Assembly (NCBI GenBank): GCA_027488375.1
Contig: JAIYBW010000009.1
Span: 1-64,000, forward strand
Reading direction: 5' to 3'
Length of the DNA: 64,000 bases
Origin: Pseudomonadota bacterium
GTDB lineage: Bacteria > Bdellovibrionota > Bacteriovoracia > Bacteriovoracales > Bacteriovoracaceae
Numbering within the stretch: position 1 is the first letter of the stretch; every line of letters starts with the position of its first letter. Positions 26,011 to 35,231 of this stretch are shown here, piece after piece. The translations under genes were made by a program, and so were the position numbers. The notes below the pieces were generated by a model. That model saw only the letters and a program-made list of their open reading frames with translations, did no database searches and had not been told where the DNA came from.

Positions 26011-26343
26011 TTACCTATAAGAGGGAACAGGTGATAAACGGCAATCAAAACGACCTTTTATGTTCTGGATATAGAATCTTCCGAGGGAACTAGCGTTTTT
26101 TAAATATTCCCAATATTTATTATCAAACCCGCAATAATGGTAATTAGTACCTTTAACGTTAATAATTAAATAATTGTTTTTTCTGTCATACCAAGAATCA
26201 TAGATCACCGAGCTCTGTTTTTGGAAGTTTTCAAAACCATGTTTTGTGACATCAACTGGGCCACTTCGATATTTAACAATTAGTGATCTAGCATTCGAAA
26301 TATTGGAAAAGAAGAGAATTATAAAAATAAAGTTTATCTTCAT
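26011..26343 (-). CDS. Small secreted protein, unknown
   Basis: This 110-residue protein has a signal peptide (IFIILFFSNISNA, cut ~18). The mature part is basic and aromatic (YDSWYDRKNNYLIINVKGTN) with two cysteines. It resembles small single-domain secreted proteins linked to KTSC-type folds, but I cannot confirm a family. It sits convergently between the two toxin-antitoxin modules. Confidence 0.65.
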   Translation of the reverse strand: MKINFIFIILFFSNISNARSLIVKYRSGPVDVTKHGFENFQKQSSVIYDSWYDRKNNYLIINVKGTNYHYCGFDNKYWEYLKNASSLGRFYIQNIKGRFDCRLSPVPSYR

Positions 26344-26498
26344 AAAATCAGTATCGGCAAAATCTTTTGAGATTTGAAGATTAGCTCTTTTCCCGAACGG
26401 AATTACTCAGATCATTTAGAATCGATTTCAACATGATTTCTTATGGTTAGAAAAGGGAGCTTAATATTTTACAAGGTACTCCGATATGTAGTACATAG

Positions 26499-26519
26499 TA
26501 CTCTAAAAAAGAGTATACT
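26499..26519 (+). promoter_or_regulatory. -10 box and inverted repeats before second toxin-antitoxin module
   Basis: TATACT (26514-26519) lies 7 nt before the toxin ATG, so the leader is very short. TACTC (26499-26503) and GAGTA (26511-26515) form an inverted repeat. Further GTACTC-like half-sites lie just upstream (26476-26500). The cluster is a plausible antitoxin operator. The -35 is weak. Confidence 0.45.
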
Positions 26520-26525
26520 TAGCTC

Positions 26526-26849
26526 ATGACGAAACCAAAAAAAGAGAAAATGGCACCCATAATAAAACTTCATAAAACTGAAGTAAAAATGACCAAAGGT
26601 TCTGAAAAAGATTTCAAAGGATTGCCTAAAGAAATTAAAGACTCTTTTCAGGTCTGGGTAAAGAATATTTCTGAGATTGGTGTTGCAGAAACAGGTAAAA
26701 TTAAAGGCTATAATCATGAGCACCTCAAAGGCAAAAGAAAGGGTCAAAGAAGTGCAAGATTGAATAAGTCTTATCGAGTCATTTTTACTGTAAAAAATGG
26801 CGAGGTACAAATTGTGACCGTTGAAGAAATCAACAATCACAAATACTAG
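26526..26849 (+). CDS. RelE-type toxin (second module)
   Basis: This 107-residue protein begins with a basic leader, then has the fold pattern FKGLPKEIKDSFQVWVKNIS, HLKGKRKGQRSARLNKSYRV and IFTVKNGEVQIVTVEEINNH, with conserved basic residues for RNA cutting and the late HxY-type end (NNHKY). It precedes its antitoxin by 9 nt. It is a distant paralogue of the toxin encoded at 25.3 kb. Confidence 0.82.
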   Translation: MTKPKKEKMAPIIKLHKTEVKMTKGSEKDFKGLPKEIKDSFQVWVKNISEIGVAETGKIKGYNHEHLKGKRKGQRSARLNKSYRVIFTVKNGEVQIVTVEEINNHKY

Positions 26850-26858
26850 GAGTGATTT

Positions 26859-27281
26859 ATGTCCGATGCTTTAAAATTTTTAGAGAAAGAAAATGGACCA
26901 ACTACGATTGGCATGCTTTTCAGAGCATATAGAACAAGAAATGATCTAACTCAAGAACAGGTCGCAGATATGCTTGGTGTTGGCAAAAATCTTATTTCGG
27001 ATATCGAAAATGAAAGGAAAGCTATATCAATCTCAAAATGCCTTGAGTTTGCTAAGAAAATGGGAGAATCAGCTATTGTATTCGCTAAAATATGGTTTGA
27101 ACAATGCTTGCGTAATGAAAAGCTTAATGTGACGGTTGAGGTAAGACCTAATCACTTTTCAAGTGTTTCGATGTACAAAAGCGGTATTCTCCCATCGACT
27201 CAAAGAATTGCTGCGAAAAAAGCTACAAAAAAAATTTCTCTCAGTACTCGAAAGAAGGCCCATCCTAGAAAGGCATCATAA
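26859..27281 (+). CDS. HTH antitoxin (second module)
   Basis: This 140-residue protein has an XRE HTH (LFRAYRTRNDLTQEQVADML, then GVGKNLISDIENERK, ~21-60) and a long basic tail (KKATKKISLSTRKKAHPRK). The ribosome site TAGGAGTGATTT is good. It should repress the module and hold the toxin in check. The Lys-rich tail is unusual for an antitoxin and may aid DNA binding. Confidence 0.82.
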   Translation: MSDALKFLEKENGPTTIGMLFRAYRTRNDLTQEQVADMLGVGKNLISDIENERKAISISKCLEFAKKMGESAIVFAKIWFEQCLRNEKLNVTVEVRPNHFSSVSMYKSGILPSTQRIAAKKATKKISLSTRKKAHPRKAS

Positions 27282-27361
27282 TGCTTTATTAGATTTTATT
27301 TTAAGCATGCACTTCATTTCTCGGAGATGTAGATTAGAGAGCTAAAATTTTTTCACTCCCC

Positions 27362-27393
27362 TTCTGCATGATAAGAACTGTTATCGTGCAGAA
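27362..27393. repeat. 13-bp stem-loop at edge of transposase remnant
   Basis: TTCTGCATGATAA (27362-27374) pairs with TTATCGTGCAGAA (27381-27393), one G-U, loop GAACTG; outer CCC/GGG extend it past a mismatch. It lies between the second toxin-antitoxin module and the transposase remnant. It may terminate the module or be a subterminal structure of the decayed insertion sequence. Nothing else was found in 27282-27585. Confidence 0.45.
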
Positions 27394-27585
27394 AGGGAAA
27401 TTTTCCGTATTTCCTCATTAAAAACACAACTGAATTTAGTTTTTTGAGAACTGTTTACTCAGCATGATCTGGCGAACAAGGATGTTGCTGCAATGTTGTA
27501 TTCATTTAAACCATTAATTCAACGTGTTCCATTGGATTCATTTTTCTCAGCAGTATTTGATAAAAGACACCAAAAAGGTAAATCT

Positions 27586-27948
27586 ATGACTTTAAATTTT
27601 AAAACCACGTACTTAAGAGTTATTAGAGGAAGATACTTCAGGGCCTCAAAGGCTAAAAAGTCCTTAATTTTGGATGAATTGTGTGAAGTAACTGGCTACA
27701 ACAGAAAATGGGCCATCAGGGTTCTAGCGAAAAGTCACAAAACAGGGCCTAAATTCTCAGAAAGAAAAAAACAATACTTTGAGCAAGCCCTGTATCACTT
27801 AAACCGTTTATGGCACATTTTGGGCCGAATAAACTCAAAGAAAATGGTCGCTGCATTTCCGGTCTGGCTGGATTTTTACGACAGACAGGATTTTCAAAAA
27901 AATTGGATCTTAACTAATTTCTATCTAGAACTCAAATTTATTTTCTAA
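27586..27948 (+). pseudogene. Transposase N-terminal remnant
   Basis: About 120 codons encode only the N-terminal helix-turn-helix part of an integrase-catalytic-region transposase (RGRYFRASKAKKSLILDELC, then EVTGYNRKWAIRVL), a pattern I recognise from ISNCY-like DDE elements. The DDE catalytic domain is missing; the frame ends abruptly next to the McrC gene. I chose ATG 27586 (AAAAAGGTAAATCT upstream) over 27493. The insertion is dead and may mark how neighbouring genes arrived. Confidence 0.7.
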
Positions 27949-27965
27949 CTCCCTCACATCATAAT

Positions 27966-29324
27966 TTATGTATTTTGAGTCAGTAACTGTTTGAGTAGAG
28001 AATCTAAAATCTGATTTCCAAACATGGTTAGAATAGTATCCTGATTTCCTGAGGATCTAATTTCACGACCTAAATCTCGAAGCAAGGTTCCAAAATTAAC
28101 TACAACCCTTTTAATTTCGATTGATCGATTATTTTCATTATGATTATTATCTGAAGAACAATCTATTGATGTCTTATAAATAGCCTGAACATATTTATGT
28201 AAATTATTTGGAGAGCTTTCTTTATTGAGTCCTACTATACCGTATATTGCATTCTTGAATGACCCGCGATGCGAGTAGGCATAAGTGGATATTTGATAAA
28301 AATCAGACCTGTTAATTTTCTTAAAATCTACTGATTCAATTTCGGTTTCAGCATCTATCGTGTTACCCATTATTTTATGCTTGGCATCCAACATTAAAAA
28401 TTTGTAAGGATGGTAATTATCATGATCACTTGTAACAACCCCCCAGCAATCAGGCTTCATAATAAAACCATCCACTTTATTAAATGATTCTGAAGAAAGT
28501 TTTAAATGATTATTTTCAATAAAATAGTGGTGTTTAAAAACTCCCGTTTTCTTTAAGGACTGAATTAAGAGGTTTTCAAAAGGTCGATTTAAATTGAAAA
28601 TCATTCCATTCATGGGGATTTTCAAGTCTAGATTATCAGTAGATTCACCATATCCAAGATAAAAATTCGCAAGGACTTTTACGTATGGTAAAATGGGCTT
28701 ATATCTTTGTCGATTATCATATCTTCTATTAACTACCCTTTGAGCGGTGATAGATTGATTATAGTTTGAATTTGATTTTGATAGGATCTGATTAATTGAA
28801 TTTGCTGCCATTTTCAGTTTTGCAGATTCAGTATGTATATTCTTTAATTTTAGAAATGAAAAATTTGTGACAAAATTTATGAAAGAGAAGAAATCGTTAT
28901 CCCTCTCAGGCACTTTAAACTTACAAAAATGTTTGTGAATAAGTCCAAAATTTCTAGAATTAGACTCTGCAAAATCAATCTTTCCCTTCAAGCCGCAAAG
29001 ATTTTCTTTTTTCTTCTTGTATGTAACATGGATTGCAGATCTTAAATACTCTTCAATTTTTAGTATTGAAACATACAAAAAAACCAGCATGGGTGATCCT
29101 GATTTCGAGCGAAAGATACCAGCATCATCTTTAAGGATTTTAAAGTTTGATTCATCAATATCAGCAAGGATGCCAAAGAGAGCTAGGTATGCATCATCTT
29201 TATCCTCCTCAGTGAAGCTAGAGAAACTCTTGGGCTCCCATTGTTTTCCATCTAGAAATCCAGCCCATTCACTTTCAAGGATTGTCTTGTGTAAATTTTT
29301 TGTCGATACTTCTCTTAATTTCAT
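27966..29324 (-). CDS. mcrC: McrC-like nuclease subunit
   Basis: This 452-residue protein matches the McrC family plan: an N-terminal helical part that binds and stimulates McrB GTPase rings, and a C-terminal PD-(D/E)XK nuclease with Asp in KPDCWGVV (~295) and catalytic core FLMLDAKHKIMG (~310-325). Its start overlaps the McrB stop (ATGA). With McrB it would translocate and cleave DNA carrying a recognised modification. The core residues look intact. Confidence 0.82.
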   Translation of the reverse strand: MKLREVSTKNLHKTILESEWAGFLDGKQWEPKSFSSFTEEDKDDAYLALFGILADIDESNFKILKDDAGIFRSKSGSPMLVFLYVSILKIEEYLRSAIHVTYKKKKENLCGLKGKIDFAESNSRNFGLIHKHFCKFKVPERDNDFFSFINFVTNFSFLKLKNIHTESAKLKMAANSINQILSKSNSNYNQSITAQRVVNRRYDNRQRYKPILPYVKVLANFYLGYGESTDNLDLKIPMNGMIFNLNRPFENLLIQSLKKTGVFKHHYFIENNHLKLSSESFNKVDGFIMKPDCWGVVTSDHDNYHPYKFLMLDAKHKIMGNTIDAETEIESVDFKKINRSDFYQISTYAYSHRGSFKNAIYGIVGLNKESSPNNLHKYVQAIYKTSIDCSSDNNHNENNRSIEIKRVVVNFGTLLRDLGREIRSSGNQDTILTMFGNQILDSLLKQLLTQNT

Positions 29325-31447
29325 TGTCCACTAGCTTTTTTAGGTCTAGCCTGTTTAGAGACATCCGGCAATCCACTTAATTTTTTCTCTAATGGCAATC
29401 CTTCATCTTTAAGAACCTTAATAAATGCTTCACAATCTTCACTGCTATCATTAAACAAACTCATCAGTGAAGGGCGTATTTTAGTTTCAAATATTTCATT
29501 AAAGACTGACGCAGCAATATCATTTACTGCAGATGTACCCTGCTCTTTATGATTTAGGATAACTTTTTCATGCAGCAAATTGGCATATTCCATAAAATGG
29601 GAGTGTCCAACAAGCTTATCTTTAGGATTGACAGCATTTGACTTATTTCTAATGCTTTCATTAATAATAAAAATTAAGCTTCCAGGATAAAACTTTTCAT
29701 CTAAACTCTCATATAAATCATGAAAAGATGCACCGGCCAGAGTCGTAAAATTAAAATTACCTTCTTCCGTAAAAACGTAAGGGCAGTCTAAATTATCAAG
29801 TGCATCAGCCTCAATTGGTTTTATTTCAATTAGTTCAAATCTTCTTTTTATTGCCTGGTCAATTTGATCTGTACTTGTATCATGACTATTCATCGTGCAG
29901 ATTAAATTAAGATTTTTTGGCCAATAAAATTCTTCACCCGATAATTGGAGTCTTACAGGTTTGGAATTCTCAGATTTGGCTTCACTAATTGCAAATAATA
30001 GTTCTCCTAGAATTGATGCAACCTCACCTCGGTTTAGTTCATCCAAGATCAGATTAAACTGTTTATCTCTAGTACCCCAAATGAATGTTTTATCTTTCGC
30101 TCCTGCTTTTCCACCCGCCCTATCATAGGTCTCAAAGATGGAAGTTCCATAGAAGTATAACTTTGTAAAAAAATCCAGTGACTTCTTTAAATCAAGTTTT
30201 ACCAGTGACTCATATAGAAGTGTATTTCTATCTTTGTGGACGACAAGAGTATCGTTGTCGAAATCAATATAATCCTTCGGAACAAGACTACCCTTCGGAA
30301 TCTCATGCACGGCTACATGGGCAGACTTTAATCGATATCTAGATCTGGTTCCGGTAGGCATTACTATTGAAATTTTACTGTCCTCAACAATTACATTTAC
30401 CAGAAGGTTGAGTGGTACACCACTAGCCCAACGCCACATAATCTTAATTGTTCCGTCAACAACATCATATTTTGGGTCACCTGAAGAAAATATAATCGCT
30501 CTTATTCCTTCTATTAAGTCCTCGTAGGAGTAGGATGGGTGAATTTGAATAAGCTCTGTTACACAATTTTCTCTGAAGTTTTGCTTAACACTATGGGTTT
30601 TTCCAGTTCCAGGAGGACCAAAATATATTTTGAATACAGGCTTCATGTCTAAGCCCGATGACTTGCTGGAAATATTGTTATCCTGTGGAGGGAGGCTCGA
30701 ACTTTTTAATAGTGAAACAATATTAGTATTTTTCATTTGATTCATACTCAATCCTTCTTGAGCGAGTGAATCTTCTACCACTTTAAGCTTTCCACTGAAA
30801 AAATCTGTTAAACTTCCAATAAAATTAGGTCTATTGTTACCACCAGATAAGAATGACATCTCTATTTTTAAACTGGCAAAAGGCTCCCTGCTTGCATAAA
30901 CCTCGATTTTTTTGCTATAGACACCCAAAAACGCGGCTGCATTCTTATAAGACTTACAACTAACTTTAATTTCTAATTTATCAGCTAATGATATCAATGG
31001 AATTTCATGCCCCATTGAGATAAATTTTGTGTAGAGTACAGGCCAATAATCATTTACCAGGTTTTCCACCTTCTCATTTATTTCCGATTGATCTTTCCAC
31101 ATTCCTTTTTCTTTCTTGGCAACTTTCTCAAGAGCTTTTTTGATTTGGGGCAGGTTTGCAACAATCGAATCAAGCAATTCTTTACAGTATTGCTTACCCG
31201 TTCCCAAGTCGTAAGCATCAAGAAATATTAAAACTCCAGGACTGGTTGGTCCTTCCCAAAATTCCTCATCTTTATAAGTCAGCTTCAAATGTATTAATTT
31301 ATTCTCTCTTATATTTTGCGTATCGAAAATCAACGCTTGCGCCAACAAATGAATATCGGATGACTCAAATCCCAGAACCTGAGAATTGCTAAGAATATCT
31401 TTTAAAGGCAAAAGCAAAGACTCAAATAAATCTTGATGTAATGTCAT
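29321..31447 (-). CDS. mcrB: McrB-like AAA+ GTPase subunit
   Basis: This 708-residue protein has an N-terminal ~230 residues of unknown DNA-reading domain (not an obvious DUF3578), then an McrB-type AAA domain: Walker A FGPPGTGKT (~275-283), the McrB signature HPSYSYEDLIEG, Walker B LILDELNRGEVASI, and CTMNSHDTSTDQIDQAIKRR with the MNxxD-type GTP motif. It lies one base from the methyltransferase stop. The methyltransferase-McrB-McrC order suggests a self-protecting restriction operon rather than a lone modification-dependent McrBC. Confidence 0.87.
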   Translation of the reverse strand: MTLHQDLFESLLLPLKDILSNSQVLGFESSDIHLLAQALIFDTQNIRENKLIHLKLTYKDEEFWEGPTSPGVLIFLDAYDLGTGKQYCKELLDSIVANLPQIKKALEKVAKKEKGMWKDQSEINEKVENLVNDYWPVLYTKFISMGHEIPLISLADKLEIKVSCKSYKNAAAFLGVYSKKIEVYASREPFASLKIEMSFLSGGNNRPNFIGSLTDFFSGKLKVVEDSLAQEGLSMNQMKNTNIVSLLKSSSLPPQDNNISSKSSGLDMKPVFKIYFGPPGTGKTHSVKQNFRENCVTELIQIHPSYSYEDLIEGIRAIIFSSGDPKYDVVDGTIKIMWRWASGVPLNLLVNVIVEDSKISIVMPTGTRSRYRLKSAHVAVHEIPKGSLVPKDYIDFDNDTLVVHKDRNTLLYESLVKLDLKKSLDFFTKLYFYGTSIFETYDRAGGKAGAKDKTFIWGTRDKQFNLILDELNRGEVASILGELLFAISEAKSENSKPVRLQLSGEEFYWPKNLNLICTMNSHDTSTDQIDQAIKRRFELIEIKPIEADALDNLDCPYVFTEEGNFNFTTLAGASFHDLYESLDEKFYPGSLIFIINESIRNKSNAVNPKDKLVGHSHFMEYANLLHEKVILNHKEQGTSAVNDIAASVFNEIFETKIRPSLMSLFNDSSEDCEAFIKVLKDEGLPLEKKLSGLPDVSKQARPKKASGQ

Positions 31448-31448
31448 A

Positions 31449-33395
31449 TTAAGCAGCCTGCTTATAAGATTGTTGTTCTTTAATGAATAAAAAAAGCTTC
31501 TTTAGTGCACTCTCATCACCAGTTGCAATTATTTTTTGTACTGAGCTCATAATATTTTTTTCTACCCATGAATCGGTAGGATAATATATCTCCATCTCAC
31601 CGAGGTCTGAAGCAGTGATATTGACATTATTAGTAGTTCTTTTAAATCTTTCGTTAAACTCAGATTCATTTATCATTGCCAATACAACCAATAATTTAAT
31701 ATCCTTACTCTTTGAGTATGCTCCATTGGTTGAAGCTAAGTTGACCAATCCTCCGGCGTCATATCCCGCCTTTATCCAAATGGCATCAGGCCCCATCTTT
31801 CTTGTTCTAATCCTTTGAATAATTATTTTTTCATTTTTATAAAGAGAGATATCTTTCTCTGAAAGATTTTTTAAGTCGATAAATTTCTGGGTTTTAGTAA
31901 TTTTGAATCTTGCAACATCTCTACCTTCGATAGCACGAAGTCCATTTTTGCTTGAAACATTGTACTTACCACCACTTCCAGGATGAAAACCGAACCTAAT
32001 ATCCAGAATATCTTTTAGCTTTACGATTTTCCATCCCTGAGGAGCTTTTGAAAGCTTTCTAAAAGTTTCAGCCAAGCTGTAAGTTTTTGTATCTAGTAAA
32101 GAATTATAATCAACTTTTTTACTTTCTTTTATAACATCCGAAATACCAAGATTTGATGTCTTATTGTAGACATAAGTAAACTTGAACTTTCTGTGAGATT
32201 CCTCTTTTTTTACAATTGTTATAGCTGGCTCTAGTGAAACACCAGGAAAAAATTTTAAAGGCAGGTCATATAAATGCATTAATCTATTCTGAACAAAAAG
32301 CTGTTTTCTTAAATCTGTAGACTGTGGTTCAGTTAAGAAATCAGACGGAGTCACGAATCCTATTACCCCACCTCTCTTTGTTAATGTCTCAGCTGCAGCC
32401 CAAAATACCTTGTAATAATTAGTTTCCCCCTTAAGAGACCTAAAAATATTTTTGTAGGATTCAGCTTCTTTTTTTGGAACTTTCAAATATGGGGGATTTC
32501 CAATCACGATATCGTAGGTGTTTTTATTGTTTTCTAAAAAATCGTCAGATATTGCAGATCCATGAGTCACATTTTTTTCAAGATCGAAAAACTGATCAGT
32601 GGAGAGATAAAGGTATCCGCCACATAACATTCTTGTAATTAAACAAGAGTCCTCATCGATATCAACGGCATAAAGATTTTTTGCTAGCTGCAACAATTTA
32701 GATGAGCCATTTTTCTTTGAAACTTCATCTAATATCGTAAGACTGAAAATACCGGCTCCAGATGCCGGATCCAATATTTTCATATTTTTATTTTCTAAGC
32801 TGTATGATGCAAGTACCTTGTTTGTGATGAATGCGGCCATATTATATGGTGTAAAGACCATCCCTCTTGTCTTAACTGGACAGCTTGTCTTGAGAAAATC
32901 TTTTTCATTATTCTTTGATATTTCAAAGAAAGATCCAAGTGTACATAAAAGCTGTATTGGACTTTTGTCGAGAGAATCTTTCAGTTCACAATAGTCATTA
33001 TAATCTCGGACGATAGTTCTAATTGAAGATTCTACCAATTCATCGGTTACGAAATTAAATCCTTCTACTATCAAAGAGTTTAGGTCTTTACCTATTTCTT
33101 TAGAGATATTTTCTTTGTAATAAGATTTATAAATTTCAACTAAACATCTTGTTGAATGTAATTCTTTAGAATTTACCAATATTTCATACAACAAAGGTAA
33201 CTCGCCATCTGCTTGGTAGTGTATTCGCTCTTCATATACAAGATTTGCAGTAATTAAATCTAATGTTGTAAAAAGAACATGTGGATTAACAGATGAAGAT
33301 TTGCTTCTATTTATGAATTTTCTAAATCTTTTTATATGACTATCAAACCTTAAAGATACTGAGTCCAAATAGGTTGAGCCTTTGATTTCTTTCAT
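31449..33395 (-). CDS. N6-adenine DNA methyltransferase (gamma-type, Eco57I/TaqI-like)
   Basis: This 648-residue protein has SAM-binding motif I ILDPASGAGIFSLTIL (~208) and catalytic motif IV DIVIGNPPYLKVP (~298-306), then a C-terminal ~230-residue target-recognition region with TaqI-like sequence (WKIVKLKDILDIRFGFHPGS). It should methylate adenine at a specific site. First gene of the operon with McrB and McrC. The N-terminal ~190 residues are helical and lack an obvious nuclease motif, so cleavage is presumably left to McrBC. A hairpin covers its ribosome site. Confidence 0.87.
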   Translation of the reverse strand: MKEIKGSTYLDSVSLRFDSHIKRFRKFINRSKSSSVNPHVLFTTLDLITANLVYEERIHYQADGELPLLYEILVNSKELHSTRCLVEIYKSYYKENISKEIGKDLNSLIVEGFNFVTDELVESSIRTIVRDYNDYCELKDSLDKSPIQLLCTLGSFFEISKNNEKDFLKTSCPVKTRGMVFTPYNMAAFITNKVLASYSLENKNMKILDPASGAGIFSLTILDEVSKKNGSSKLLQLAKNLYAVDIDEDSCLITRMLCGGYLYLSTDQFFDLEKNVTHGSAISDDFLENNKNTYDIVIGNPPYLKVPKKEAESYKNIFRSLKGETNYYKVFWAAAETLTKRGGVIGFVTPSDFLTEPQSTDLRKQLFVQNRLMHLYDLPLKFFPGVSLEPAITIVKKEESHRKFKFTYVYNKTSNLGISDVIKESKKVDYNSLLDTKTYSLAETFRKLSKAPQGWKIVKLKDILDIRFGFHPGSGGKYNVSSKNGLRAIEGRDVARFKITKTQKFIDLKNLSEKDISLYKNEKIIIQRIRTRKMGPDAIWIKAGYDAGGLVNLASTNGAYSKSKDIKLLVVLAMINESEFNERFKRTTNNVNITASDLGEMEIYYPTDSWVEKNIMSSVQKIIATGDESALKKLFLFIKEQQSYKQAA

Positions 33396-33400
33396 CTTTT

Positions 33401-33435
33401 CCTCCGTGAAAAGTTCTACTCAAACTTCTCGGAGG
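33401..33435 (-). promoter_or_regulatory. Hairpin that can sequester the methyltransferase ribosome site
   Basis: On the mRNA strand CCTCCG (33435-33430) pairs with CGGAGG (33406-33401), which is the Shine-Dalgarno sequence 5 nt before the ATG; AAGTT/AACTT pair inside with a 7-nt loop. The ribosome site would be closed unless the hairpin is opened, offering translational control of methyltransferase level. Confidence 0.55.
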
Positions 33436-33499
33436 ATCAGGGAGAACCTTGGCATAATATTGAGGGTAGGAAAAAATGGCCCATCATCAACTAAAAAAG

Positions 33500-33889
33500 T
33501 CAGGAAACGAAGCATTCCTTTGTAAATACTATTCCGCGCTTCGACGTTATCTCTTGCGGACGAATATTTTTTACAATAACAAGTTCCCATCCCCACTTAG
33601 GCTTGCTCTCATCCCATGCCCAGGAAGAATCAGGCTTCACGAAATGCCTATTAAAGTCCCTATAAAAGTGATCTTTACTGGCATATTTGACAGCCTTGGT
33701 AAACTTTATAATAGCTACAGCACGTGCCTTAAATTTGCCGTTAGGTCCAGGTGTTTCAATCATCACTAAATCCATATTTAAATACTTTTCAGGGATTGGA
33801 TAAGTTCGAGTTTCAACAGTTTTTGAACCTGATAATATCAATTCAGAAATCGGCCACTGGATGTTTATTCCTGGATATGCTTTCTTCAT
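33500..33889 (-). CDS. ASCH-domain protein
   Basis: This 129-residue protein has the ASCH/PUA-like pattern: NIQWPISELILSGSKTVETR near the N-terminus, with the conserved Trp and K-T-x-E-x-R, then VMIETPGP and AVAIIKFTKAVKY. Such folds bind RNA or modified nucleotides, and some have nuclease or amidohydrolase activity. Its start overlaps the stop of the radical SAM gene (ATGA), so the two act together. It lies 104 bp upstream of the methyltransferase and in the same direction. Confidence 0.8.
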   Translation of the reverse strand: MKKAYPGINIQWPISELILSGSKTVETRTYPIPEKYLNMDLVMIETPGPNGKFKARAVAIIKFTKAVKYASKDHFYRDFNRHFVKPDSSWAWDESKPKWGWELVIVKNIRPQEITSKRGIVFTKECFVS

Positions 33890-35214
33890 GATTCCAAAAG
33901 CTCGTGAAGTCTATTTATATCATTTGCTTTAATCATTTTATCTGGACTGTGCTTGAGTCTGATGTCCCAAGAAATATCTCGACTTGTCTGGCCTTTGAAC
34001 TCGCTAACTCGGTTTATTGCATTACAACAGTCTTTCTTATTATCCCAAAGATCTTGATCACCCCAAAAATGATCATCCCCATTCCCAATGTAACAAGTTG
34101 TAAATTGAATCCCATTTTGCTTACATCTTGCTTGATATCTCTCGTAATAAGCTCGAATTTCTTTGTCGCTAAAATGCCAGTCCCTTCTAGATTTCCTACA
34201 ATCTGCACTAAAAAAACTTTGAAGATCTCTTCCCACAGCCTCTTCCATTCTATTCAAAGAAAAAGTCGACAATCTTACAAACCCAGCGATCACAGATTGG
34301 ACTCCATGAGCAGCAATCTCATCCACCATTTCTATAGTTGAATAATCGAATGGCTCTGGTGCTAAATCTTTCCTAAAATGAGGATCAGTATAGTAACCAT
34401 CAGGATGATTCGGAAAAAGAGGGTTAATCCTTACAGTTGTCCAAAATCCAGCCCTTGTTAATTTCTGTAAGGCCTGGAGTCTTAACTTGGCAGATGGAGT
34501 TCCTGGCTCAATCAATTTGTTAAGCTTATCGTTTGTGCTTGCTATGCTCATCTGTACTGAGCATAGCTGGGGATTAAGCAGATCAATATAGGGGCTTTCT
34601 CCTACCGTATGTGAACGAGTGAAAATGATATAAGGATATTTGTAATGGTTAAGGATTTTAAGAAACTCTTGAGTTACTTTATATGAGCGATCCATTGCCA
34701 TAAATGAGTCACTCATGGCCCCAATTCGAATTGGGATTCTTTTCTCCATTACATCACGCCATTTTGATCTTGCATCAGTCTCAAAAACCGTGTGGAATGT
34801 TTTCCAAATTTCAGTAATGTCTACAGGCATCGGGAATGGCTTATTCCACATACCATGAACCGTAAGTTGTGCCTTGGCATAGCAATAAACGCATTCGTGG
34901 GTACATCCACGCCCATAAGTGTCAGCTTCAAAAGAATATAAACACTGTTGGCAGGATGCATGGAAGTTTACTAACTTGAAAGGAGTCTTAAATAGTATAC
35001 CGCCCCTGACCGGTTTTTCATTAAATCTTTGCTCTAACTTACGATACACCTCAAAATTAAAATCAGTCTTATAACTCGAGATAGATTGCAACTTTCTAGC
35101 TGCTTCAATTATTGAGTCTGTGACAGGGGTTTCAGTTGTAATGGAGGGTTCTGAATGGACAGTTAATTTAGGAAGTTGTAATATATTATCTTCGATTACA
35201 GTCTGATCTGTCAT
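33886..35214 (-). CDS. Radical SAM protein, spore-photoproduct-lyase-like family
   Basis: From ATG 35214 this is a ~442-residue enzyme. The radical SAM 4Fe-4S motif appears as CTHECVYCYAK (~103-113) after CQQCLYSFEADTYGRG. Next comes the SPL-family pattern RIGAMSDSFMAMDR and later VRINPLFPNHPDGYY. An upstream ATG at 35271 is in frame, but AAAAGGGACATAT just before 35214 favours the shorter start. The reaction is unknown; SPL relatives act on thymine photoproducts or modified bases. Pairing with an ASCH reader and a nearby restriction operon suggests nucleic-acid base repair or modification. Confidence 0.83.
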   Translation of the reverse strand: MTDQTVIEDNILQLPKLTVHSEPSITTETPVTDSIIEAARKLQSISSYKTDFNFEVYRKLEQRFNEKPVRGGILFKTPFKLVNFHASCQQCLYSFEADTYGRGCTHECVYCYAKAQLTVHGMWNKPFPMPVDITEIWKTFHTVFETDARSKWRDVMEKRIPIRIGAMSDSFMAMDRSYKVTQEFLKILNHYKYPYIIFTRSHTVGESPYIDLLNPQLCSVQMSIASTNDKLNKLIEPGTPSAKLRLQALQKLTRAGFWTTVRINPLFPNHPDGYYTDPHFRKDLAPEPFDYSTIEMVDEIAAHGVQSVIAGFVRLSTFSLNRMEEAVGRDLQSFFSADCRKSRRDWHFSDKEIRAYYERYQARCKQNGIQFTTCYIGNGDDHFWGDQDLWDNKKDCCNAINRVSEFKGQTSRDISWDIRLKHSPDKMIKANDINRLHELLES

Positions 35215-35231
35215 ATATGTCCCTTTTAATA

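Noticed and set aside
27163-27345. 60-residue ORF overlapping the second antitoxin gene
   Set aside because: Out-of-frame shadow of the Lys-rich antitoxin tail, without a ribosome site.
33904-34341. 145-residue plus-strand ORF opposite the radical SAM gene
   Set aside because: Lies wholly within a well-supported gene with conserved Fe-S motif; codon pattern is antisense.
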